A DNA stretch of 64,000 nt from Hexactinellida sp. DTS-2022 (lineage: Eukaryota; Porifera; Hexactinellida): assembly GCA_028753945.1 (NCBI GenBank), contig JAPNXP010000010.1, forward strand, positions 2,855,042-2,919,041, given 5' to 3'. A program made the position numbers and the translations under genes. The notes under the pieces were generated by a model. That model saw nothing but the letters and a program-made list of their open reading frames with translations, ran no database searches and was not told the origin of the DNA. Positions 23,831 to 35,880 of this stretch are shown here, one piece after another. Within the stretch, counting starts at the first letter, position 1. Each line of letters opens with the position of its first letter.

Positions 23831-24581
23831 CCCCTAGGGTGGAATGTAATATATAGGTAACGATCTCTTCGGTTCGGTCTTGTCCGTTTCGCGTTGAATC
23901 ACTTAGCCGCTAGATATATTTGTGAAATTATTATTATTTGTTTTTGAAATTCCCCGCTACTAACAATAATTATTAATCAATTCCCAGTTGACACAGTTTA
24001 TTCAATATATGCATTACCTATAATATCCTTTGCCTCCATGTACATTATATTTCATTCATTTGTATAACTATTTACGATCAACAACAATAGTTAGTCACCT
24101 CATAAATTCGTACACATTAAATTTGGTATCAGCAACTTGTTTACCCATTATATCAATGCAGAATACTTTAGGGTCAATTGATTTCATGATGTATTTCCAA
24201 ATCCCAATCAACAATGATTAATGTTCACATATTAAATTTGTTAACAGCAATTGGAAGATACTAAAAAAGTTCATTCTGAATTAAAACCAATTGTTTACCT
24301 CTTTGTAAACGACAACAATCTATATAGTATATATACATGTAGTATATACAAGGAATTATCCAGGAGCGCGAGACGCTCCTTTTGGAGCATGATTTTTGGA
24401 AATTGTGAATTTAGGAGCGCGAAAATTTGGAATGCTCTCCTATACCGTAACATAATCTGTGATTTAGGCGTATGAAAATTGGATCAGACAAGGATTAGGA
24501 GCATATTTACAAATGGCTGTATAATATACTGAGTATATATATTATATATATACATGTAGTGTAGTATATATAAAAGAAATT

Positions 24582-24748
24582 ACTTATATAGAGCTGAGCT
24601 TTGTAGAGTTCAGTTTTTCACTATGTGTATTCATGCACTGAGAAAGGTCAGTTTTTTTCCAGAGTTTGAAATTGACCTTTAGAAAGTAAGCCTGGGCTTT
24701 TAGTATGGGAAAAAATCTGAACTCTACAAAGCTCAGCTCTATATAAGG
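24582..24748. mobile_element. Palindromic MITE, 30-bp TIRs
   Basis: The ends, 'cttatatagagctgagcttt' onwards, are exact inverses over about 30 bp (24583-24613 and 24716-24746). A related element with ends 'cttatatggagctcagttac' lies at 44767-44903 inside the hAT element. Confidence 0.8.
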
Positions 24749-24984
24749 ATTCCCTATATAAAATATATAATATATATGTTTATATTAAAGTGATTTGTAA
24801 ATGCAAATTTCGAAATTAGCATACCGATACTCCCCGAATGACGGGGGCTTGAATAAGCGCTGGGTCAATAAAAATGACATTGGTATGATTAAATTTGAAC
24901 ACATTAGTTTGTAACTGGAGTTAAATTCCATTGATTTTGGCAACTTCGTATGTATACTGTCGGTGAGAACCATTAGAACCGACC

Positions 24985-25764
24985 ATGGCCTACTATAATA
25001 CGGCTATACATGCTGCCGAATCATAGTAGAAAATAAGAGTCTAGTTTTGTAAATTTATTCTAAGCTAAACTATGCTTCCTATTGGCATAATTTGTATTGT
25101 GTATGGGGTAATCAACCATTGCGGCCAATGGAACCACTTTTGATAATCTCAGATTTGTTGTTAAGCTGTTTAGGCGCCATTTAATGATGACACCACAATT
25201 ATACTATATATACAATCCGAGTCTAAAAGAATCACGAGAAAATGAAGATATTTAGCTAATATACTTAGTATACATTTTTCGAATATATAATGAGAACGAA
25301 TATACGTATATAAACCAACAATTATATACGTTTTATGGACGCAAATAGTAAGTTATAACTAGGATACTACTTGTATTTTAGCATTGCTTTATAATTTAAA
25401 AATTTTTTTAGAATGTCGCCATTTTGTAATTTAGTAGACTTTGGGGTAGAAATATATTCCTATTTTAGTATTCCTGTTATATAATTATTAGAAAGTAAGA
25501 AGAAAATGAAATTTATGATATTTGAATTTTTTTAATTTCACCATAAATTGTTACCGTCATCGTTAAATTGCGCCTAAACAGCTTAACCACAAATCTGAGA
25601 TTATCAAAAGTGGTTCCATTGGGCTTGCAATGGTTGATTACCCCATACACAATGCAATTTATGCCAATAGGAAGTATAGTTTAGCTTAGAATAAAATTAC
25701 AAAACTGGACTCTTATTTTCTACTATGATTCGGCAGCATGTATAGCCGTATTATAGTAGGCCAT
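24985..25764. mobile_element. MULE-like element, long TIRs, 9-bp target duplication
   Basis: TIRs of about 200 bp (24985-25190 and 25545-25764) begin 'atggcctactataatacgg'. Perfect 9-bp direct repeats 'gaaccgacc' flank it (24976-24984 and 25765-25773). Long TIRs with 9-bp duplications are characteristic of Mutator-like elements. It is non-autonomous: the 350-bp centre is AT-rich with no long frame. It is inserted in another MITE whose halves are at about 24790-24984 and 25765-25870. Confidence 0.88.
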
Positions 25765-25992
25765 GAACCGACCTAAATATTATTTCCTGGATTTTTCAAA
25801 AAAAATTCAGGACAATTTTGACTCACAAAACAATAAGCTTGGGGCGCTTTTCAAAGTAAAACGGTACTTGTTTACTCTGAATAATATAAGAAATTAAGTT
25901 AATATTCCAATTTATATTCGTTTTAAATCATCTATCTCTCTAATACAAATTCAGGCAAGCAAACAAACGCACAGGCAGGAACGATTCTTATA

Positions 25993-26544
25993 CAGTAAAA
26001 CTCTGTTATAACCAGGGGGTATGGGAATTTCCATGGGGATCCATTACCCATATGAATGAGATGGGAATGGGAATCAGATATTACCGTGTGGATATTCCCA
26101 TATGGATGGCCATATGGATTCCCATTGGATACCCTTATGGATACAAATACAACTGATACAAGGCCGTTACGCGAGTTTCTGCCTTTTCACTACTACTTTA
26201 TTTATGAAATATTATAGCAGCTTATACCAATGTTGCCCCTGAAATGGACATCATATCTTGCATAATCCCTCTTTAGAATTTTTGATTAAGTCATAATTTG
26301 GTGTGGAATTTTCGTTCCCATCTTATTCCCACAGGATTTATTTGCTAATTCATAAGAATTCCATATTGGTATTCCCATATGGGAATCCACATTGTGATCC
26401 CCATATGGAATTCCCACATAAATCCTGTGGGAATGGGATGGAAATGGAAATTCCACTCCCACGGCAACCCTGGTTATAACGTACCCCTCGGGAATGGAAA
26501 ATAAGTACGTACTATCCGAGTGCACCTACTAACCGAGTTTACCG
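25993..26544. mobile_element. TA-type MITE split by an hAT MITE
   Basis: The left end 'cagtaaaactctgttataac' follows TA (25991-25992). The right end 'ccgagtttaccg' precedes TA (26545-26546). Its sequence is interrupted at 'gttataac' by the next entry. A relative of its right part is at about 50206-50330. Confidence 0.8.
26013..26472. mobile_element. hAT MITE, 460 bp, nested in the TA-type MITE
   Basis: It is bounded by an exact 8-bp duplication 'gttataac' (26005-26012 and 26473-26480). The right terminus 'ttcccacggcaaccctg' is identical to the 3936-4205 element. The left terminus 'cagggggtatgggaa' is diverged. The interior again consists of palindromic 'ttcccatatgg' motifs. Confidence 0.9.
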
Positions 26545-27319
26545 TATATAGAAATACATACTGCTTTGTAAACTTAGTTAAAAATCTAAAATTACAGCTG
26601 TGCCGACAACATGTCCATTGGAGGAACTATATTTTGGTCGTTGGTTGATTAATAGTGCTTCCAAAAGAAAATACTATAGTATGGTCGGCACAGTTAAATG
26701 ACCCAAAGCAGTGATTGTAGATCTGGCCCACTACGTGGTAGTCGCCACAGTTAAAATTGAAATAAAATCCCAGACGCCTTCCGTATTCCTAAAAGATCTA
26801 GATGTTAATATATATTCATTTACAATTTTACATCATCTAAAATCGAGAGTATACTTTCTTTTCAACACATTTTACTCGGTCTACTAATTTGTGAACCAGT
26901 GTTTAATTAACTGCCTTGCTTTATATTTCTAGTTCAAGGACTGAGAAAAAAGACTAATATTCTCCCCCCTAATTTGAAAATTTTTCTATTATTATTTATT
27001 TTCTATTATTATTTATTTTCTATTATTTTTATTTTATATTATTTTTATTTATCGTGACCTCGTTATAAGGCCTTACTACTACGAACCATGGATTACTTAA
27101 AGGCCATTAATTATTAGCTGACATATATTTATCTCAATAGCTAGTATTGACAGACCTGAGAAATGCATTATAATTGTATAGGAAGTTAGGAACATGATAT
27201 CAAGGCATACATAACACCCTTTAGAACTGTGATATATCACCATTTGATTACGTAATCGCTATTTTTCGTGGGAATTATCGTGTTTTTATAGCCTGCTCGA
27301 AAATTTAAAGATAACTAAT

Positions 27320-27575
27320 CAATACACATACCGACCCTGTAAAACGTGATTTGATGAAATTATTCGAGATTCACCGTAGTATTATTGTACGATGTTTATT
27401 GAAATAATGATTACGACAATTATTGACTGAAGTAAACGATATTTGTGTTCTAAGTGAGTAACACTGAGTATGAGTATGACCTAACATTTTCTACACTATG
27501 ATCTAACACTGTCTTTGGATAGTAATCGTACGGTGGATTGTAATCGTACAGTGGATTGTAATCGTACGAAACAGG
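27320..27575. mobile_element. Partial copy of the 3.8-5.4 kb inverted-repeat family
   Basis: It has 'cgtaaaacgtgat'-type blocks inverted relative to 4846-4905, then 'ctacactatgatcta' and three 'tggattgtaatcgtac' units as in the right arm at 5290-5382. The - strand frame 27450-27656 (Tyr-Asn-Pro repeats) is a by-product of these units. Confidence 0.6.
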
Positions 27576-28148
27576 ACTGTATAAGTAGTATAGAGGAAGC
27601 AAAAGAGATTTTCTAGCTGTCGCTAGCCAAATAATAGGATAATTTGTACGATCCAAACGGTTTTTCTAACCAATTCTTTGCATGGAAATAAAGTAAGAAT
27701 AATCCTATGGAAATACAATTTGAATATGAATAGAATATGCATCAATTGTAGTATTTTTTTACATTTTTCTAAATGTTCTTAATTACTTTTCTGATATTTT
27801 GGTTAATTATTATTTAAGTTCGTACAGCGAAACCGGTTTTTTTAACACTGGGGTTTCCTAACTATTTATTATAAATATGCAAGAAATTCAAATTTGGTTA
27901 TACGTATTTTCAATAGGCGATAGTATACTTATATCAAGTAATATACTGTATTTACTATTTTAGTGCAATTTTGCAAAGTTAATATGTTGGGTTCTTTGGT
28001 TGGGTAATGTTTCAAAATTGTATAATTGTGTTGGGAGAGAGAATTGGGTTGAGAATGTTTGCTCTAATTTAACCGAGTGTTACAACTTACAACCTCTGAT
28101 ATTGATTTGAAATATTGAAGTCAATGGGCCAACAACGATAGAAATAAT

Positions 28149-28575
28149 TTATGTATTTATTTTAGTAGCATTTACTATATCATCATTTAAGACCACGTGA
28201 TTCTCTTGTTGTTTGTTGTTGTCGTTTCCCCTATTTCTAACACGGCATGGGCTGTTATTACTGTTTTTTATTGGGGAATCAAATGTTAATAAAAATTCAG
28301 TAGTTTGGCTTGAAGCTTCCGAATCGCGAAATTCTTCTGGAGGCGAAATAGGAATAATATCTAACGAGTTTACAGGCGAAATTAGAATTTCTATTGAATT
28401 TTCAGGTGAAGGAATCGAAATATTAGATTTCAAATAGAACTTGACATTATTTGAGGCCTGTTGGAGTCAACTTGTGACGTATCACTTTCTTATTCCCTAG
28501 CTAAGGGGGACAGTCTCTCCTGCTCCAAGGTGTTAAATATGAACCGCTCTCCCTCTGGGAAATAGTGGCGAAACC
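28149..28575 (-). other. Possible small coding region, unrecognised
   Basis: Two - strand frames lie end to end. Part of a frame at about 28490-28575 reads 'GFRHYFPEGERFIFNTLEQE' after a splice-acceptor-like 'gcaattcctag' and ends in TAA. A 94-codon Ser/Asn/Pro-rich frame lies at 28149-28433. Composition is somewhat more coding-like than the flanks, but there is no recognisable domain. It could be the tail of an unseen gene or chance. Confidence 0.25.
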
Positions 28576-29336
28576 CAGCTAGGAATTGCGAACGTTGTAC
28601 ATAACTAACACTTGTAAACAACACAACAACAATTATTATATAATTATTATATAAATTGAATAATGTGTGGAATATCAAATTAGTATACAAATATATTTGC
28701 AAGTAAATTTATAAACAAACAATAGAGATGTATTTAAATGAGTAAGCATAATGTAAATTATATACATACATACAATATTGTTTGTTATAAAAATTTATGC
28801 TATCAAAATATTTTCCCACAATTTAAATATATAAAAGAATTTCAAAACATTTGTATTTCGATTTTATGCAAAAATAATCTTTCAACCATTACTACAATCG
28901 AATCGCAACGTGCCCTGTCCTGTGATGCTCTGCTCCCCACAATCAGACTAATGTAAGTCCACAATTTCCTATGCTACTCTCATTCCATTTAACTTTATAT
29001 CTCAGATCCAGCCGTACCTCAGTCTGCTCACAGATGTTCTCCTGGAAGTGAAGAGTGAATCGCAATTTTTCGTTACAACCTGCTAATTAGCTCTTACAGA
29101 CAATGCTCTTACAGATTAAACAAACCAAACATTCTCCACCTCCTTCCTATCGATATTTGATGCCTTATACGTTCTAACATCCTACTTTCTAATTAGAAGA
29201 ACTTTTGCTGATTAATTATACTGAATTTAGAACTAGCATTAATTACTAAGTTCACTTTGTGCCTTTCGATTGTACCAAATGACTATTTCTCTTTACAATC
29301 AGCTAGCAATTCATACTATTTTATGCTCTCTCTATA

Positions 29337-29770
29337 CAGTAGATCCTCGTTTATACGAACACCAAGGTTGGCCGTTTCCTTAATTCGTATTAACTGGTAT
29401 CAATTGTTTTGAAAATCCTTTGAAAGGATATTATTATGGGCTTATTTGAGTTGTAAATTATTACAAGTTTGTTTACTCGGGATTGTTATGGGAAAAAGTT
29501 TATTTTCTCTTAATTAATTAATTAAATATTTGTGTTCGAAAACAAACCGGAAATCCGTATTAACCTCGTTGATTATTTCTTGATTATTCGGCTCGATCGA
29601 AATGGCCTCAAACATAACCTTGCAGGGTCGGCGGAAGCAGTTTTAAAGTGGTCAGGGCATGGCTTGACCGGCCAAACTAGTTACGTAAGTGACGTAACAG
29701 CGGTCAGGCCATGGCCTGACCGCTTCCGCCGCCCCTGTAGGCTTGGTAGTGATAACTTATCTTAACTTAC
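29337..29770. mobile_element. TA-type MITE family member hosting a nested MITE
   Basis: It starts 'cagtagatcctcgtttatac' after TA. Internal blocks are shared with 9030-9210 and 21278-21433. The right part is interrupted by 29623-29737. Confidence 0.6.
29623..29737. mobile_element. hAT-like MITE, 115 bp
   Basis: The ends 'cagggtcggcggaagc' and 'gcttccgccgcccctg' are near-perfect inverses. The flanks 'taaccttg' and 'taggcttg' agree at 6 of 8 positions, consistent with a decayed 8-bp duplication. The inner part is palindromic 'ggtcagg(g/c)catggc'. Confidence 0.75.
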
Positions 29771-31141
29771 ATCTATAACATCATAAATATAAACTTCCCA
29801 ATGGCAACTAGGAACTTGCCCTATCTGATGACAGTATTGGTATTAATTTACAGTCGGATAACCTGAGGATTGAAAACTCTTTCATAGTTTTACTTTTTTG
29901 AATTACTAATCACTTTCAATCCTACATAGTGACGATTGTAATCTTCTGAAAAATTGGGGAAATACCAACTAATCACTCGTTGTAGAACTGAAAGTGATTA
30001 GTAATTTAATTTAAATGTTCATCTATCATTACTAGTAACACTAACTTGATATTAATTAAGCGATAGAGTCGAATCAAATTAACTACGTATCTATATTTAA
30101 TACACTGATTTATCATGAGGCAAGCTTACTATGATACAATAAGTTATAAAACAGCTAATTGAAATTGAATGTACGTAATGAAGTTATTCAAATCAAGATA
30201 CAAAGCCAATACGTTTACATATTATACATATATAATATAGTATCCACAGGTTTAACTCCTTCACAATGAACAGTTATTTGATGTAAGCAAAGTTGCGAAG
30301 CGACCAAAAAGGGCTCGTTAGCATTAATCCTTCCTGGATACTAAAAGCAACTTTGTAATAACGCAAAATTTATATAAAATAATATGTATATTCATATCGT
30401 TATTAATCAACACTATAGAATTGATTTATAGGACAACCATAATATTTAGAAATAATTTAAATATTGAAGGTATAATTTGTTATAATAACTGACACTTGTG
30501 GTTACTTAACAAATCTTGGTCATTTCTGAACCATGGATCCAATGACAAACCAGTATTTTTGAGTAATCTTAAACAATTCCATGGAACTTTCAATACTTAT
30601 GCACACTGGCAGTAAAAATACTTCAAATTGATTGCTCTCATGTCTAAAAATCGTAATTAAGAGAAAACAAACTTTTTCCGAAATCAATCCCAAGTAAACA
30701 ACTAAGTAAACAACTAAGTAAACAATGTCCTTAACTATAAAACCACTATCAAAAAATATAGGTAGACACACAATAGTGGGATGGTGAAATTTCATGGTAA
30801 GACTAACAGTAACAACAAGGTTTAAAACATGAAAACCAATTCAAACGTAGTCCATGCTACAAAATTGGGTTCAAAAAGCGTCCTATTAAGAAGACGAGCG
30901 AAAAAAACTTCAAAAGCGCCCAAATAAATTCTAAGCTATTGATAAGGCTTGCCCCACCAGTGGTGGGGCAAGCCGAAGGCCAGGTGGGGCATTTGCCCCA
31001 CCTTGCCCCAGCGTGGCGCCGCCTCTGCCTCTATCGCGACAATCCCGAATTTCCATTAATTTGTATTATTGCATATTTCACATAGTCTATACTCTATACT
31101 GAGTATACTCTATTCCAGTAGAACAAAAAGAATGAGGTATA
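29771..31141. other. Non-coding flank upstream of the LINE
   Basis: AT-rich. It contains a GC-rich fragment at about 30950-31025 ('accagtggtggggcaagcc' to 'gcgccgcctctg') related to the small MITEs at 47862 and 51282. No first ORF for the LINE was found here. Confidence 0.45.
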
Positions 31142-34100
31142 ATGGGGATGGGGTCTCATATGAATTCCTTAAATACTACTGATTTTATTTGTCAAGTAGA
31201 AGAGAGGCCCATCTCCAAACTTACCGCAGGTAGTTCTGATAAATTTGATATCTCAGTTAATCTTTCATCTTTTAAAGTTTTTTATACTAACAGTCGCTCT
31301 CTATGTAATAAAGTAACAGAATTTGAGCAATCTATAGCACTGGATAAGGTTAATATCGTTGCTATTTCAGAAACATGGTTTAAACAAAGTACTGAATTAA
31401 AGATGGATGGATATGGAGGATTTTTTAGTTCAAGAACGTCCCGAAAAGGAGGTGGAGTAGCTATCTATCTTGACAATAGTATATTTAGCAGGTCACAACT
31501 AATTGTATCGAACTCTGTTTATGGGTTCGATGCACTTATTGTAAAACTGAGTTTACCTAACAAGGTTTTGTTTGTCGCTGTTTTTTATCGTCCGCCTAAC
31601 CTATCCTTACATGAAACTGCTATTATGTGTGATATTATTAGATCACTCTCTGGAAAGAAGATATTATTAATGGGTGATTTTAATCTTAAAGGAATTGATT
31701 GGTCTTCTCATCATATTATCCATCCTCACTCAATCTCAGAGGTGTCTGAATTTTTACAAGTAATCGACGACCTATTTTTATACCAACATGTAAACGAGCC
31801 TACAAGATTTAGTTCTCAAACCAACTATATATTGGATCTTATTTTTACAAATGAGGAATCATCTATTACTGGTCTTATCGTTAGGCCTCCATTGAAAGGA
31901 AGTGATCACGGTATTGTACTCTTTGATTATAACTTAACTTTTTACAAGAGAGAGTACGAAATTCTGTATCTATATCAAAAAATAAATCTTAGACTTGTTG
32001 ATGACATATGGGAAAAATGGAGCACAAATTTTAACATTAATACCAATAGATCTGTTATTGAGTTATGGGAGGATTTCGTAGGCTTGTATAAATCTATTCT
32101 CTTGTGTGTTCCAAAGAAGAAGACTAAAATTAGCAAAGGTTTCCAGTACCTAAATAGTTTGTCGTTTAAATTGGCTAGGAGAAATAAGTACAAGCTTTGG
32201 ATAAAGTACGTTAACGTTCCCTCCCAAGAATCTTATTGTGCCTATACCAAGGCAAGGGATAGAGTTGCCGAATTGGCGTTCAATTTGAGACTTACTTATG
32301 AGTATAAACTAACTCAAAATTTCAACACACCTCATAATATCAAGAAATTCTTTCGTTATGCTAAGCAGCAAATGTCTGATACAAATATTAATATTTCTTT
32401 GAAGGATTCTTTTGGCGAATTAACAAGTGAACGCCAATCGGCTAATTTGTTTTCTAAGCATTTCTCATCTGTTTACAACTCTCCAGTAGAGAGGGGTATG
32501 TATAAAGCTCCTTTATTAGACACTTATAACCAAATATCTGATATAGTACTAACAGAAGAAGTGATACGGCAGCAGTTGGAATTATTAGTCGTGTCTAAGT
32601 CTCATGGTCCAGATGGTATTCATCCAAAATTGCTTAAAATGTTTTCAAATATTTTTGTCCGTCCATTATTCATTATTTTTTCCGGAAGCATTAAATCTGG
32701 TATACTACCTGAGGATTGGAAGTTGGCAGATATTGTACCTATTCATAAAACAGGGTCACGAGTTCTTGCCAAGAATTATAGACCTGTTTCCCTAACCTCT
32801 GTTGTGGTCAAATTATTAGAAACCATAATCAAACCTACTATTCTTAATCACCTGCTTTCCAACAACATAATTCATGACAAGCAGCATGGATTTTTGCCTA
32901 AGAAATCATGCGTAACCAGTTTATTAGAAGTAATTGATGAGTGGACACTAGCAATTGACATGGGGCGGCCCACAGACGTTGTATATATCGACTTTGAGAA
33001 AGCTTTCGATAAAGTTCAACATAGTATTTTAATTGACAAGCTGGAATGCATTGGTATAAGAGGAAATCTTTTAAATTGGTTTGAATCATATTTATCTGGA
33101 AGGAAACAACGTGTTAGAATTGGTGGTTCTTTTTCAAACTGGTCCAGAGTCTCGAGTGGCGTTCCGCAAGGATCGGTACTGGGCCCTTTATTATTTCTGG
33201 TGTATATGTATGATTTTCCTTCTAATTCAGATTACAGTTTGTTTAAGTTGGATGATTTCACACATATTTCATCCTTTGCCGACGATACCAAGTTATACTG
33301 CAACTCACTTTTTTCTCAAGGCCATGCATCGTTATCAAATAGCTTAGTTGATATCGTTACTTGGTCTGAGTTAAATTTTATGTCTGTAAACCTTGATAAA
33401 TGTCAAGCCTTGTATATTGGAAAATCAAATCCCAAGTTGCCTTACTTCATCAACTCAAATGAAATTGAAGGGAGTAATTTAGTCAAAGATTTGGGCGTGT
33501 GGATAGACAACAGACTTTCTTTCTCTGATCACGTAGCAAAAGTTTCGTTCAGCGCAAACAGACTAATTGGCTTGTTCCAAAGAACATATATTCTTATAAC
33601 ACCGGACATTTTTAAAACTTTTTACAAGACTTTTATAAGGCCAAAGCTTGAATACGCAAGTATTATATGGTCCCCCTTTTTAAAATCGGATATCCTGAAG
33701 CTTGAGAACATTCAAAGAAGGGCTACTAGATTTGTGAAAACGTTGTCCCATCTTCCATACAGAGAGAGAATGCTCAAGCTGTGTTTGATCTGTTTAGAAA
33801 ATAGAAGAAGAAGAGGTGACTTAATATTCATATGGAAGTTACTAAATGGGATGACTTCGTGTAATTTTATTTTACCGCCCACACTAAGATCTTTATCCTT
33901 AGATCGGTCTAGAGGACACTCTTTAGTCTTGCTGCCTCCAACTGAGAAACCACCCAAGTCTAGAATTAGATCAAATTTTTTTACAGAGAGGACATTAAGA
34001 ATATGGAACAAATTGCCTAATAATATTGTTTTAGCTCCATCAATATCTACCTTCAAAGGAAGACTAGACCAGTACTGGACGGATGAAAGAAATCTACCCA

Positions 34101-34275
34101 GTTGCTCATGTGACACTCCCCACGGATTTTGTATACCTGTTCATTTAACTTAACTTTTTAAACTAGATTGAACTGATTCTTGACGTGCTTTAGGCCTTTT
34201 ATTAGGCAGAACACATTACTGTCTGTACTTTTATTACCCTGCACTAATTATTATTATTATTATTATATTATAATG
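31100..34275 (+). mobile_element. Non-LTR retrotransposon (CR1/L2/Jockey group), probable extent
   Basis: The coding frame is followed by a short 3' UTR and an (ATT)n tail at about 34249-34270, typical of CR1/L2-like elements that end in simple repeats rather than poly(A). The 5' limit is uncertain and may be truncated, since no ORF1 is visible. No target duplication identified. Confidence 0.75.
31142..34153 (+). CDS. LINE ORF2-type polyprotein: APE endonuclease and reverse transcriptase
   Basis: An uninterrupted 1003-codon frame. The N-terminal third is an APE-like endonuclease: 'YTNSRSLCNK' near residue 50, 'ISETWF' near 80, 'LLMGDFN' at about 175-181 and 'GSDHG' at 253-257. The reverse transcriptase follows: 'KNYRPVSLTS', 'VYIDFEKAFD' (first Asp about 617), 'SGVPQGSVLGPLLF' and the catalytic 'FADD' at about 712-715, then 'KDLGVWID' of the thumb region. 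The C-terminus has 'RPKLEYASIIWSP' and 'ENIQRRATRF', typical of CR1/L2/Jockey-group LINEs. It nicks target DNA and primes reverse transcription there. All key motifs are intact, so insertion was recent or the frame is under selection. No RNase H or ORF1 was recognised. The exact start ATG is the first in frame and is not otherwise supported. Confidence 0.95.
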   Translation: MGMGSHMNSLNTTDFICQVEERPISKLTAGSSDKFDISVNLSSFKVFYTNSRSLCNKVTEFEQSIALDKVNIVAISETWFKQSTELKMDGYGGFFSSRTSRKGGGVAIYLDNSIFSRSQLIVSNSVYGFDALIVKLSLPNKVLFVAVFYRPPNLSLHETAIMCDIIRSLSGKKILLMGDFNLKGIDWSSHHIIHPHSISEVSEFLQVIDDLFLYQHVNEPTRFSSQTNYILDLIFTNEESSITGLIVRPPLKGSDHGIVLFDYNLTFYKREYEILYLYQKINLRLVDDIWEKWSTNFNINTNRSVIELWEDFVGLYKSILLCVPKKKTKISKGFQYLNSLSFKLARRNKYKLWIKYVNVPSQESYCAYTKARDRVAELAFNLRLTYEYKLTQNFNTPHNIKKFFRYAKQQMSDTNINISLKDSFGELTSERQSANLFSKHFSSVYNSPVERGMYKAPLLDTYNQISDIVLTEEVIRQQLELLVVSKSHGPDGIHPKLLKMFSNIFVRPLFIIFSGSIKSGILPEDWKLADIVPIHKTGSRVLAKNYRPVSLTSVVVKLLETIIKPTILNHLLSNNIIHDKQHGFLPKKSCVTSLLEVIDEWTLAIDMGRPTDVVYIDFEKAFDKVQHSILIDKLECIGIRGNLLNWFESYLSGRKQRVRIGGSFSNWSRVSSGVPQGSVLGPLLFLVYMYDFPSNSDYSLFKLDDFTHISSFADDTKLYCNSLFSQGHASLSNSLVDIVTWSELNFMSVNLDKCQALYIGKSNPKLPYFINSNEIEGSNLVKDLGVWIDNRLSFSDHVAKVSFSANRLIGLFQRTYILITPDIFKTFYKTFIRPKLEYASIIWSPFLKSDILKLENIQRRATRFVKTLSHLPYRERMLKLCLICLENRRRRGDLIFIWKLLNGMTSCNFILPPTLRSLSLDRSRGHSLVLLPPTEKPPKSRIRSNFFTERTLRIWNKLPNNIVLAPSISTFKGRLDQYWTDERNLPSCSCDTPHGFCIPVHLT

Positions 34276-34471
34276 CCCACTAATATAATTATATATTACG
34301 GTAATGTCGCACCAAAATTTACCAGTGCCGAACCATCATGCACCCCACCGTCTTAGTATTAGCCATCCTGGCCCAGCTTAAATAGTTAGGGCCTGCTGCA
34401 AGGGCGAAAGCGCCCAAGGAGGTACAAAATCTCAATACTCGTATATTTAAAATTAGTGCTGCATCGATTAA

Positions 34472-35880
34472 CGCTGTTTCCGCCAAAAAACCGCCTTTGA
34501 AATGAATGAAATTCAAAATGTTCAGAATTTTTCAATATTTTTACACACACTGCGGAAGGATGTTTTCTTTCGATAGGACTTTGGTTTTCATCGATTCGAC
34601 TATTATTTCCAGAGATATGACCGTTTTAGTAGAGCGGCATTTAATATTAAAACTCCGTTTTATAACTCCAAAGGTGTTGCCCACGTTAAAATAACTATTT
34701 AGTATTTACAATGTTTCAATATTCACACATATGATAGACTGACAAAATCTTTGCACATCTCAACAAAGTTTTTGAGGTAAAAGTGGAAATTGCAAAAGTT
34801 ATAGCCCTTCGGCGGTCTTCAGGGTACGGATTCTTAACTAATTTGTAACTCAGAGAGGAAAAGAGATAAATTCAAGTTAGACTAGTGAAAAATGATCAGC
34901 ACACATGGTTTCCCATATGTGAATAATACATTTTGTGAGCCTAGGACGCACCGTTTTCGATATTGCCCTATATGGTAGTGTGAATGTGACCAATTTTGAT
35001 GACATATCCAAATTTCTATCTCCTAAACGGGAGACTCTAGAGCTTAGCTTTAAATTGCTAATCACATTGATATATCATTTCTAAATCATTACAAAGTCAA
35101 AAATCACTCAAAACCAAATGGTTACCTTGCTAATAATCTCGAATGCCCATATATGGAGTGTCATGTGACCATCAAAATTGAGAAAATCCAAATTCAAAAG
35201 TGAACTGGAGCTTAGTTCTAACTTTCAAACACTATCAGTGATTGAATTCCTGCAAGATGGCTGATTTAATTCCTCCCCTAATCAATATTCTTCGCTGTAG
35301 ACGTGTCGAAAATCCTCTCTGCTACTTGAAAACCACCGTAACTAATTATAGCATGCCACTATTTTCAAAGCTTAGTTTTGGGGAACTTTTTGAAGTTATA
35401 TCGCTGAGATTTGGAATATAGCACCATAATATGTAAACTAAGATCTGTTTCAGTTCCGATTGTCCGATTTCGTAATTAATTAAAATCTAGACACCTTTCG
35501 GAGCAAAAATGTGGCTCAAATGTTGAAAAACCGTCCGTTTTTCCTAGAATCGAGCAATTCCGATGAAAAATTTGACTTTTTGATATTAGCACCTTCCCAG
35601 AGGACCTCAAGGAGATCTGATAGAATGGATTAGACCGAATCACATTTTTGTAATCTTTATCAATTCTTCAAAACTAAGCTTTTAGTACTATATTATTCTC
35701 TATGGGAGCTTAAATATAGAATTTCAAAAAAATCAGTGCTTAGAAGCCTTATATTAGAGCACTGGTAGTCTTAAAATAGCTTACATATACACTCCTTATA
35801 GAACTGAAAATATGGGCTTACTAGGATAAACGAGTAGTGTGTTGTATATACTCACTCCATGCATTTCTACGGAAACAGCG
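34472..35880. mobile_element. Inverted-repeat element, 1.4 kb, flanked by 31-bp direct repeats
   Basis: The ends 'cgctgtttccg' (34472-34482) and 'cggaaacagcg' (35870-35880) are exact inverses. A 31-bp sequence, starting 'tatatttaaaattagtg' and ending 'catcgattaac', is present identically at 34442-34472 and 35884-35914. No reading frame stands out inside. A 31-bp target duplication is far longer than known cut-and-paste transposases make. Alternatives are insertion through a different mechanism or a tandem duplication with later loss. Confidence 0.55.

Noticed and set aside
33712..34116. 134-codon - strand frame
   Set aside because: Antisense shadow of the LINE polyprotein.
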